DNA from: an uncultured Duganella sp.
Lineage (GTDB): Bacteria; Pseudomonadota; Gammaproteobacteria; Burkholderiales; Burkholderiaceae
Direction of reading: 5' to 3'
Length of the DNA: 9,731 nucleotides
Assembly (NCBI GenBank): GCA_946482335.1
Contig: CAMLRG010000207.1
Span: forward strand, 1-9,731
Shown one piece after another: positions 1 to 6,042 of this stretch. The number at the start of each line of letters is the position of its first letter. The first letter of the stretch is position 1. The notes beneath the pieces are model-generated. The model made no database searches, was not told the origin of the DNA, and saw only the letters and a list, made by a program, of their open reading frames with translations. A program made the position numbers and the translations under genes.

Positions 1-484
<484 letters not shown>

Positions 485-955
485 TTAGAAGCGGAAGTGC
501 GAGAACGCTTTGTTCGCTTCTGCCATACGGTGGACTTCGTCACGGCGCTTCATCGCACCGCCACGGCCTTCCGCGGCTTCCATCAGCTCACCGCCCAGGC
601 GCTGTGGCATGGACTTTTCGGAGCGCTTGTTCGCGGCTTCGCGCAGCCAACGCATGGACAGGGCCAGGCGGCGCACTGGGCGCACTTCGACCGGCACCTG
701 GTAGTTGGCGCCGCCAACACGGCGGGACTTCACTTCAACCAGTGGCTTGGCGTTGTTGATCGCTGCGGTGAACACTTCCAGCGGGTCCTTGCCGGACTTG
801 GACTGGATATGGTCGAAGGCACCGTAGATGATGTTTTCTGCAACCGACTTCTTGCCGGACAGCATCAGAACGTTAACGAATTTAGCGACTTCGGTGCTAC
901 CGAATTTTGGATCCGGCAGAATCTCGCGCTTGGGTACTTCACGACGACGTGGCAT
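485..955 (-). CDS. rpsG: 30S ribosomal protein S7
   Basis: The gene encodes ribosomal protein S7, a primary 16S rRNA-binding protein that nucleates assembly of the 30S head and contacts the E site. The 156-residue protein begins [20 protein letters not shown] and carries the family block around residues 70-95 ([20 protein letters not shown]). It ends in [15 protein letters not shown], the usual length and C-terminus for bacterial S7. An open frame extends upstream to 1018, but the ATG at 955 matches family length and has AAAGGAA (961-967) 5 nt before it, so the longer start is rejected. It lies 107 nt after rpsL and 102 nt before fusA. In E. coli, S7 represses translation of the str operon by binding the rpsL-rpsG spacer; a hairpin in the equivalent place here (978-994) may serve this role. 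Confidence 0.98.
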   Translation of the reverse strand: MPRRREVPKREILPDPKFGSTEVAKFVNVLMLSGKKSVAENIIYGAFDHIQSKSGKDPLEVFTAAINNAKPLVEVKSRRVGGANYQVPVEVRPVRRLALSMRWLREAANKRSEKSMPQRLGGELMEAAEGRGGAMKRRDEVHRMAEANKAFSHFRF

Positions 956-977
956 GTTATTTCCTTTGTCTTCAGTT

Positions 978-994
978 GAGTGCCTCGGGCACTC
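978..994 (-). promoter_or_regulatory. Intercistronic hairpin, candidate S7 autoregulatory site
   Basis: GAGTGCC (978-984) and GGCACTC (988-994) form a perfect 7 bp stem closed by a 3 nt loop. In the mRNA it ends 22 nt before the rpsG AUG and 10 nt before its Shine-Dalgarno sequence. The 107 nt spacer is similar in size to the E. coli rpsL-rpsG spacer that binds S7 for feedback control. The hairpin is seen directly. S7 binding is inferred from position only, since the E. coli site has a more complex fold that I have not matched base by base. Confidence 0.45.
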
Positions 995-1062
995 GCGGAG
1001 GCCATCATAGCCTTCCACTTACTCGGTCTCGCGACCGCCTCAACTCATTTAAATTGCAAGAA

Positions 1063-1446
1063 TTACTTCTTAGCGGCCTTGGCACGCTTCGCACCGTACT
1101 TGGAGCGAGCCTGCTTACGGTCTTTAACGCCCTGGGTATCCAGCGAGCCGCGGACCATGTGGTAACGCACACCTGGCAAGTCTTTGACACGACCGCCGCG
1201 CAGCAGGACAACGCTGTGTTCCTGCAGGTTGTGGCCTTCACCGCCGATGTACGAAATCACTTCGAAACCGTTGGTCAGGCGTACCTTGGCCACTTTACGC
1301 AGTGCCGAGTTAGGCTTCTTAGGAGTGGTGGTGTACACACGGGTGCACACGCCACGCTTTTGCGGGCAGTTTTCAAGTGCCGGCGATTTGCTCTTCACGA
1401 CCAGCTTGGTACGTGGTTGGCGAATCAATTGGTTGATGGTTGGCAT
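1063..1446 (-). CDS. rpsL: 30S ribosomal protein S12
   Basis: The gene encodes ribosomal protein S12, which sits at the decoding centre and helps control translational accuracy. The 127-residue protein starts [16 protein letters not shown] and contains the hallmark blocks [20 protein letters not shown] (about 27-46) and [13 protein letters not shown] (about 84-96). Lys43, Lys88 and Pro91, where substitutions give streptomycin resistance or dependence in other bacteria, are all the usual sensitive-type residues. Asp89, the methylthiolation site for RimO in E. coli, is present. The ATG at 1446 gives the standard N-terminus; the upstream Shine-Dalgarno match is only a weak GGA about 10 nt away. 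It is the first gene of the operon and follows a leader of about 130 nt from a strong promoter at 1584-1612. Confidence 0.98.
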   Translation of the reverse strand: MPTINQLIRQPRTKLVVKSKSPALENCPQKRGVCTRVYTTTPKKPNSALRKVAKVRLTNGFEVISYIGGEGHNLQEHSVVLLRGGRVKDLPGVRYHMVRGSLDTQGVKDRKQARSKYGAKRAKAAKK

Positions 1447-1480
1447 CGTTTTAAATCCAACAAAATTACAGCATTGACAA

Positions 1481-1500
1481 CCCGAGCAGTGCTGCCCGGG
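1481..1500 (-). other. Hairpin in the rpsL leader
   Basis: CCCGAGCA (1481-1488) and TGCCCGGG (1493-1500) pair over 8 bp with one G-U-type position and a 4 nt loop. It lies in the predicted untranslated leader about 35 nt upstream of the rpsL start. It is not followed by a U-run in the direction of transcription. It could influence leader stability or rpsL translation, but no known leader class is recognised. Confidence 0.4.
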
Positions 1501-1583
1501 GACTAAAACGGTATCTCTCAGTGTGCGCTGAAGTCGCTCAAACTAACGCGTATACGATGCGCAGACTAAATTGAGAACTCGCG

Positions 1584-1612
1584 AGTATATACCTGGTTAA
1601 CCGCTCAGTCAA
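1584..1612 (-). promoter_or_regulatory. Sigma-70 promoter of the str operon
   Basis: Read on the minus strand, TTGACT (1612-1607) and TATACT (1589-1584) are separated by exactly 17 nt. Each hexamer matches the sigma-70 consensus at five of six positions. Transcription should start near 1577, giving a leader of about 130 nt to rpsL. A promoter this close to consensus is expected for a ribosomal operon. An imperfect dyad (1595-1614) overlaps the -35 and the spacer and could be an operator. Confidence 0.8.
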
Positions 1613-1614
1613 CC
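1595..1614. promoter_or_regulatory. Imperfect 20 bp dyad over the str promoter
   Basis: The half-sites GGTTAACC (1595-1602) and AGTCAACC (1607-1614) are arranged as an inverted pair with outer arms GGTT/AACC; 14 of 20 positions are symmetric. It spans the -35 hexamer and most of the spacer. Dyads of this spacing and position are typical operators of TetR-like dimeric repressors, but no such regulator gene is in the window. It may equally be chance symmetry around a TTGACT hexamer. Confidence 0.3.
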
Positions 1615-1705
1615 GGAATGCTGAATAAAGTGGCAGCATGCCGACGCCCCCGGGAAGAGGCCTTGCCATCATAATAGCGTTCATTTTCGTCCTTTCCTGC
1701 TTGTA

Positions 1706-3562
1706 ATGCGACTGCTGCTGCGCCCCGTCCACCTGTTGATCCTTCTCAGCTACCTGGCCTTGTCGGCGGTGCCTTTCCTGCCGCTGTTGCTGGGCAAGCC
1801 GGTGGAGCAGCCGTGGCAATTGGCGGGCATCGAGCTGGTGGCCTGGATCGCGGTGTGGGCGCTGTTCAAGCGCCCGGCCCGCTTCCACTGGCTGCTGCTG
1901 CCGGCCTTCCTGGCGCTGCCGACCGAGATCTACCTGCTGGTGTTCTACGGCCAGGGCATTTCCACCCACCACCTCGGCATCCTGGCCGAGACCAGCCCGC
2001 AGGAAGCGCTGGAATTCCTCGGCCAGAAGGTGTGGACCATGCTGGCGGTGATGGTGATGGTCGCGCTCTGGTGGGTGCTCAGCTTCCGCGCCGCGCGACA
2101 GACCCGCGCGCTGGATTGGCACGACGGTTCGCGCTGGGCGGCGCTGGCGATGCTGGTGCTGCTGGCGGCGGTGGCGGCATGGGGTTACGAGTTCGGCATC
2201 GATGCCGAGCCGGCGCCGCCCCCGGCCGCCAGCATTGCCGCAAGCGACAGCCTGTTCGAAGCCGAAGAGCCGGCAGCCAGCGCCCCGGTCCGCGCCGCGG
2301 TGGCCGGCGCGCGCCTGCTGCGCCTGCCCGGCCCACCCTTGCCCTATTGGGCGCGCGTGCCGTTCGAGCCGCAAGCCTTCATCGGCTCCTGGCCCTTCGG
2401 GCTGGCCGCGCGCGGTTACGATTTCTACAAGGAGCGGCGCTACCTGTCCGAACTCAATCAGCGCAGCGCCAGCTTCGCCTTCGGCGCCCGCCAGCTGGAC
2501 GCCGGCACCCAGCCGGAAATCGTGGTGATGGTATTGGGCGAATCCGCGCGCTACGACCGCTGGAGCCTGAACGGCTACAGCCGCGACACCAACCCGCTGC
2601 TGGGCAAGGAGGCCAACCTGGTGGCGCTGTCGGACGTGGTGACGTCGGTATCGGCCACGCGCCTGTCGGTGCCGGTGATCATTTCGCGCAAGCCGGCCAC
2701 GCAAAGCCTGAAGGATGGCTTCAGCGAAAAATCCTTCCTCACCGCCTACAAGGAAGCGGGCTTCAAGACCTGGTGGCTGTCGAACCAGATCTCGTTCGGC
2801 CGCTACGACACGCCGGTGTCGGTGTTCGCCAAGGAAGCGGACGTGATCCAGTTCCTCAACCTGGGCGGCTTTACCAACCACTCCAATTACGACGAGGTGC
2901 TGTTCGAGCCGTTCCAGCGCGCGCTGGCCGATCCGGCGCCGAAAAAGCTGATCGTGCTGCATTCGCTGGGCAGCCATTGGAATTACAGCCAGCGCCACCC
3001 GCAAGCTTTCGACAAATGGCAGCCTTCGCTGTTCGGCATCGACAAGCCGGTGTACACCGAACTGAAAATCAAGCCGCAGCTGAACAACAGCTACGACAAT
3101 TCGATCCTGTACACCGACTGGTTCCTGGCGCAGCTGATCGGCGACCTGAAGGCGACCGGGCAGCTGGCGTCCATGCTGTACGTGTCCGACCACGGGCAGA
3201 CCCTGTACGACGGTTCATGCAAGCTGGCCTTCCACGGCCACAACACCCAGTACGAATTCCATGTGCCAGCCTTCATGTGGTACTCGGACCAGTACCGCGA
3301 ACGCTACCCCGACAAGGTGAGCGCCCTGCACCGCAACCGCAAGGCGAAGCTGGCCACGGAAAACTTCTTCCACACCATGCTGGACGTTGCGGACATCCGC
3401 TACCCGGACGACAAGCCGGCATGGAGCTTCCTCAACCGGGATTTCAAGGTGCACAAGCGCGTGGTGGACAGCTACGGCTGGACCAATTACGACAACGCCA
3501 CCTTCAAGGGCGATTGCCGCGAAGTGATGGACAAGGGCAAGCCGCAAAAGCAGGACAAATGA
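1706..3562 (+). CDS. Phosphoethanolamine transferase, EptA/CptA-like (sulfatase fold)
   Basis: This 618-residue inner-membrane protein probably moves phosphoethanolamine from phosphatidylethanolamine to lipid A, core lipopolysaccharide or a periplasmic glycan. Five hydrophobic segments lie at about 8-29, 37-55, 59-81, 108-128 and 143-160, as in EptA/MCR enzymes. An Ala/Pro/Glu-rich linker follows (about 168-200), then a periplasmic alkaline-phosphatase-superfamily domain. Catalytic positions can be placed: Glu279 in VLGESARYDR, the nucleophile Thr318 in SATRLSVP (aligned with MCR-1 Thr285), His424 in LGSHW, Asp495-His496 in SDHGQ and His510 in FHGHN. The disulphide cysteines flanking the nucleophile in MCR-1 are absent. 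The ATG at 1706 has no Shine-Dalgarno sequence and no convincing promoter; no better in-frame start exists upstream. It is divergent from rpsL and convergent with the hydrolase. The family is secure; whether the acceptor is lipid A, core heptose or glucan is not. Confidence 0.9.
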   Translation: MRLLLRPVHLLILLSYLALSAVPFLPLLLGKPVEQPWQLAGIELVAWIAVWALFKRPARFHWLLLPAFLALPTEIYLLVFYGQGISTHHLGILAETSPQEALEFLGQKVWTMLAVMVMVALWWVLSFRAARQTRALDWHDGSRWAALAMLVLLAAVAAWGYEFGIDAEPAPPPAASIAASDSLFEAEEPAASAPVRAAVAGARLLRLPGPPLPYWARVPFEPQAFIGSWPFGLAARGYDFYKERRYLSELNQRSASFAFGARQLDAGTQPEIVVMVLGESARYDRWSLNGYSRDTNPLLGKEANLVALSDVVTSVSATRLSVPVIISRKPATQSLKDGFSEKSFLTAYKEAGFKTWWLSNQISFGRYDTPVSVFAKEADVIQFLNLGGFTNHSNYDEVLFEPFQRALADPAPKKLIVLHSLGSHWNYSQRHPQAFDKWQPSLFGIDKPVYTELKIKPQLNNSYDNSILYTDWFLAQLIGDLKATGQLASMLYVSDHGQTLYDGSCKLAFHGHNTQYEFHVPAFMWYSDQYRERYPDKVSALHRNRKAKLATENFFHTMLDVADIRYPDDKPAWSFLNRDFKVHKRVVDSYGWTNYDNATFKGDCREVMDKGKPQKQDK

Positions 3563-3565
3563 GCG

Positions 3566-3582
3566 GGCGGCTTTAAAGCGCC
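3566..3582. terminator. Possible weak bidirectional terminator
   Basis: A bulged inverted repeat (GGC-g-GCT / AGC-GCC around a TTAA centre) sits in the 10 bp gap between the convergent transferase and hydrolase genes and overlaps the hydrolase stop codon. It has no U-run in either direction, so intrinsic termination is doubtful. It is listed because the two genes end almost back to back and nothing else there looks like a terminator. Confidence 0.2.
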
Positions 3583-4592
3583 GGGCGCACGCTTTCCTCC
3601 AGCACCTTGAACTGGGCGTCCATCAATGGCCGGTTCGGGTCGTGACCGGCGCGCGGCACCAGCACCAGCGCCTTGCGCGGGGCCTTGATCTGGTCGAAAT
3701 AACGGCGCGTGACGGCGGGAGAGGTCAACAGATCCTGCTCGCCCTGCACCAGGTAGACCGGCAACTGGAAGCCCGTGCCGAGGCCGCGCAAATCGATCTT
3801 CGATTGCATGCCGTCGCCGCGCAGGCCGACGAACTGCAGGAAGGAATAATCCTCGCCCGCTTCATAATCGGCCTGCGCCTTGGCCGTGGTGTAGATGGCG
3901 GCAGGCTGCCACCACTGTTTCGGCGCGGCCTCGGTCGCCAGTCCCTCGTATTTGCGGATGGCGCGTCGCATCACGCCGAAGTTGCGCGGGTTGGTCCAGG
4001 GCGGCGTGCCCAGTGCCTCCAGGCGCGGCTGGTGCTCGCCATCGCCGGCTTTGCGCGCCAGCGCCAGCACGCCGGCATAGGCGTCGGCATTGTTTTCGGC
4101 GCCATTGACCACCTGGCTGACGCCCACGTAGGCATGGAACAGCTCCGGCTTTGCCTGCGCCATGTGCACCGCCAGCACCGAACCCCAGGAACTGCCCATC
4201 AGGATCAGCTTGCGCTGGCCCAGGTGGCGCGCCACCTGCTGCGCAATATCCAGGCCGTCGTCGCGCAGGCGTTCGATCGTCAGCCGTTCGTCTTCGCCCG
4301 GCGGCGGGTTGGCGCCATACGTCATGCCGGAGCCGCGCTGGTCCCACAGCACCACGGTATATTGCTTGCGCCAGGCGGCGAACAGCGCGTCGCCATAAGG
4401 ACTGAGCGGGTTGCCCGGGCCGCCATGCACGTACAGCACCACCGGATTGGCGCAATCGCTGCCCTCGATGGTCACCCATTGCCTGATGCCGCCGGCCTCG
4501 AAGAAGCGCTGCTCGCTCACCGGGCCGGGCGCGCATTTGGCCCACAACGGCGCGCCATTCAGCGCCAACACCAACAGCATGATCCAACGCAT
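3573..4592 (-). CDS. Exported alpha/beta hydrolase, proline iminopeptidase-like (S33)
   Basis: This 339-residue serine hydrolase is likely periplasmic. A signal peptide spans residues 1-18 (MRWIMLLVLALNGAPLWA, predicted cleavage after LWA). The oxyanion-hole motif HGGPG (56-60) and DQRGSG (84-89) are the signature pair of prolyl aminopeptidases and relatives. The nucleophile is Ser135 in GSSWG; Asp287 (QGEQD) and His317 (AGHDP) complete the triad. Residues 165-265 form a helical cap that would set specificity. Cys20 and Cys47 are the only cysteines and could form a disulphide. The ATG at 4592 is preceded by AGGAGAG (4596-4602), whereas the open frame upstream to 4895 only covers the opposite gene. 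Removal of N-terminal proline from peptides is the family's usual reaction, but many members are esterases or of unknown specificity, so the substrate is open. It is divergent from the DUF1624 gene with 79 bp between start codons. Confidence 0.88.
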   Translation of the reverse strand: MRWIMLLVLALNGAPLWAKCAPGPVSEQRFFEAGGIRQWVTIEGSDCANPVVLYVHGGPGNPLSPYGDALFAAWRKQYTVVLWDQRGSGMTYGANPPPGEDERLTIERLRDDGLDIAQQVARHLGQRKLILMGSSWGSVLAVHMAQAKPELFHAYVGVSQVVNGAENNADAYAGVLALARKAGDGEHQPRLEALGTPPWTNPRNFGVMRRAIRKYEGLATEAAPKQWWQPAAIYTTAKAQADYEAGEDYSFLQFVGLRGDGMQSKIDLRGLGTGFQLPVYLVQGEQDLLTSPAVTRRYFDQIKAPRKALVLVPRAGHDPNRPLMDAQFKVLEESVRPAL

Positions 4593-4611
4593 AAGCTCTC
4601 CTGTTAACCAA

Positions 4612-4642
4612 TTGATAACCGGGCCAGTATATCTTGTAGAAT
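4612..4642 (+). promoter_or_regulatory. Candidate promoter for the DUF1624 gene
   Basis: TTGATA (4612-4617) and TAGAAT (4637-4642) each resemble sigma-70 hexamers, but the spacing is 19 nt, longer than optimal. Transcription would start near 4649, about 23 nt before the ATG. It overlaps the oppositely oriented candidate promoter of the hydrolase, so the two genes could interfere with each other or share a regulator. Confidence 0.4.
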
Positions 4643-4655
4643 TACCAAAGGTAAA
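4626..4655 (-). promoter_or_regulatory. Candidate promoter for the exported hydrolase
   Basis: On the minus strand TTTACC (4655-4650) and TATACT (4631-4626) are 18 nt apart; the -10 matches the consensus at five of six positions and the -35 at four. The start point would be near 4619, giving a 27 nt leader that contains the AGGAGAG ribosome-binding site. Confidence 0.45.
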
Positions 4656-4671
4656 TCGGCAGGGGAAGCGC

Positions 4672-5808
4672 ATGGAAAACAAGGGACGGTTGTCCAGCAT
4701 CGACATGCTGCGCGGCCTGGTGATCGTGCTCATGGCGCTGGACCATACGCGGGATTTCTTCGGCCCCGCCTTGTTCGACCCGGAAGACCTGGCGAAGACC
4801 ACGCCGCTGTGGTTCGCCACGCGCTGGATCACCCACCTGTGCGCCTCCACCTTCGTGCTGCTGGCGGGGACGTCGGCCTTCCTGCGCGGGGCCAAGGGCG
4901 GTATCCCGGCCCTGTCGCGCTACCTCTTCACGCGCGGCCTGCTGCTGATCGTGCTGGAGGCCACCTGGATCAGTTTCAGCTGGCAGTTCGGTTACAACGT
5001 CACCATCCTGCAAGTGCTGTGGGCCTTGGGCATGGGGATGATCATGCTGGCGGGATTGGTATGGCTGCCGCTGCCGGCCATCGCGGCCATTGCCGCGCTG
5101 CTGATCCTGCCGCACAACCTGCTCGATGCGATCCAATCCAGCCACCCGTTATGGCTGGCCTGGCACCAGCGCGGCTTCTGGCCGGTGGCGGGCACTTATG
5201 GCGTGTATATCGCCTATCCGCTGATGCCATGGCTCGGATTGATCGCGGCCGGCTATGCGCTCGGCCCCGTGTTCCAGTGGCAGGCCGCGCGCCGCCAGCG
5301 CTTCCTGGTCGCCGCCGGCGCCGTGCTGCTGCTGGTGTTCGTCGTGCTGCGCAGCGGGAATTTCTACGGCGATCCCGATCCCTGGTCGCCGCAAGGGCGC
5401 GGCCTGCTGTGGGACTTCATTTCCTTCATCCGCGTGCACAAGTATCCGCCATCGGTGCTCTACCTGTGCGCGACGATCGGCATTGCCCTGCCCTTGCTGG
5501 CCTGGTTCGAGCGGCTGCGGCCGGTGCCCTTGCTGATGCTGTTCGGCGGCACGCCGATGTTCTTCTATGTGGTCCATATCGCGATGATCCACTTCCTGGC
5601 CGGTCCTTACTTCCTGCTGCGCTACGGGACCTTGCCGGAAGGCGGGCCGCAAGGCCTGGTGCTGCCGAAGGGTTACGAGCCTTCGCTGGCCGCCGTGTAT
5701 GGCGCGTGGATCGTGATGGTGGCGATCATGTTCGGCCTGACCAGGCTGTGGCTGCGCTGGCGCAAGCGCGGTGCAACAGCCGCGCCAGCACCAGCCGCAT
5801 CAGCCTGA
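4672..5808 (+). CDS. DUF1624 / HGSNAT-like multi-pass membrane protein
   Basis: The gene encodes a 378-residue integral membrane protein of the DUF1624 family, related to the catalytic domain of heparan-alpha-glucosaminide N-acetyltransferase. The N-terminal signature is clear: SSIDMLRGLVIVLMALDHTR (about 8-27) with Asp24-His25, then WITHLCASTFVLLAG (about 52-66) containing His55. About nine or ten hydrophobic segments follow up to residue 364, and the C-terminus is short, basic, then Ala/Pro-rich. In the eukaryotic enzyme an active-site histidine carries the acetyl group across the membrane; bacterial members are mostly uncharacterised and may acylate a periplasmic glycan or lipid-linked sugar. 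The ATG at 4672 follows AGGGGAAG (4661-4668) and gives the family N-terminus; the open frame upstream to 4411 is antisense to the hydrolase. Family assignment is firm; donor and acceptor are unknown. Confidence 0.87.
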   Translation: MENKGRLSSIDMLRGLVIVLMALDHTRDFFGPALFDPEDLAKTTPLWFATRWITHLCASTFVLLAGTSAFLRGAKGGIPALSRYLFTRGLLLIVLEATWISFSWQFGYNVTILQVLWALGMGMIMLAGLVWLPLPAIAAIAALLILPHNLLDAIQSSHPLWLAWHQRGFWPVAGTYGVYIAYPLMPWLGLIAAGYALGPVFQWQAARRQRFLVAAGAVLLLVFVVLRSGNFYGDPDPWSPQGRGLLWDFISFIRVHKYPPSVLYLCATIGIALPLLAWFERLRPVPLLMLFGGTPMFFYVVHIAMIHFLAGPYFLLRYGTLPEGGPQGLVLPKGYEPSLAAVYGAWIVMVAIMFGLTRLWLRWRKRGATAAPAPAASA

Positions 5809-6033
5809 AGGGTCCGGCTGTTCGCCAGGCAAGCGGCCAGCATCATCCCTGCTTCCGGCCGATGCGCCAAATGAGGCCAGAAGGCGTTGCGCTTCTTCTC
5901 TCCACCAATCTTTGATTGCCTGATCGACGACTTCGTGCAATTCCTGCGTTATGCCATGCTTGGGCAAAAATTGCCTCAGCGCGACGTATGTCGCAAATGG
6001 TAGGGGCGGAGAAAAACCGCCAAAACGCGACAT
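5800..6033 (-). CDS. Small hypothetical protein, possibly a truncated remnant
   Basis: A 77-codon frame starts 5 nt after the MutS-like stop codon (ATG at 6033) and ends 9 bp inside the convergent DUF1624 gene. The product begins MSRFGGFSPPLPFATYVALR and has an amphipathic, charged stretch at about 28-52 (ITQELHEVVDQAIKDWWREE) that reads like a real helical domain rather than a random frame. The C-terminal 20 residues look unstructured. Codons are less G/C-biased than in all neighbours (TTT, TTG, AGA, ATA, CTT, TCA occur), which suggests foreign origin. GGTGG almost touches the ATG, so translation initiation looks weak, and the start codon lies in an inverted-repeat arm. I do not recognise the family with confidence. 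It may be the N-terminal piece of a longer small regulator or antitoxin-like protein, or non-coding. Confidence 0.4.
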   Translation of the reverse strand: MSRFGGFSPPLPFATYVALRQFLPKHGITQELHEVVDQAIKDWWREEAQRLLASFGASAGSRDDAGRLPGEQPDPSG

Positions 6034-6042
6034 CCACCCTAC
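5981..6042. repeat. Cluster of nested and competing inverted repeats
   Basis: Several perfect short repeats crowd into 62 bp: GCGAC/GTCGC (5981-5985 with 5990-5994), ATGTCGC/GCGACAT (5989-5995 with 6027-6033), GTAGGG/CCCTAC (6000-6005 with 6037-6042) and GGCGG/CCGCC (6005-6009 with 6017-6021). Not all can pair at once, so alternative folds or a pseudoknot are possible. They cover the gap between the MutS-like stop and the start codon of the small frame. This could be the edge of a small mobile or REP-like repeat, or an RNA structure. Confidence 0.45.

Noticed and set aside
956..1018. A 21-residue N-terminal extension of S7
   Set aside because: It would exceed the usual length of S7, cover the intercistronic hairpin and ignore the ribosome-binding site that serves the ATG at 955.
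1664..1700. CATAAT (1670-1675) as the -10 of the transferase gene
   Set aside because: No hexamer resembling a -35 lies 16-18 nt upstream, so the evidence is too thin to list it as a promoter.
1447..1705. PmrA-type box upstream of the transferase, as in polymyxin-resistance regulons
   Set aside because: No pair of TTAAT-like half-sites with the expected spacing was seen on either strand.
1538..3193. A 551-codon open frame on the minus strand, antisense to the transferase
   Set aside because: Its residues are dominated by Arg, Gln, His and Gly with no domain pattern, typical of a frame opposite a GC-rich gene. The plus-strand protein has all catalytic motifs of its family.
4593..4895. An N-terminal extension of the exported hydrolase
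   Set aside because: It runs into the divergent membrane-protein gene, hides the signal peptide and bypasses the AGGAGAG site before the ATG at 4592.
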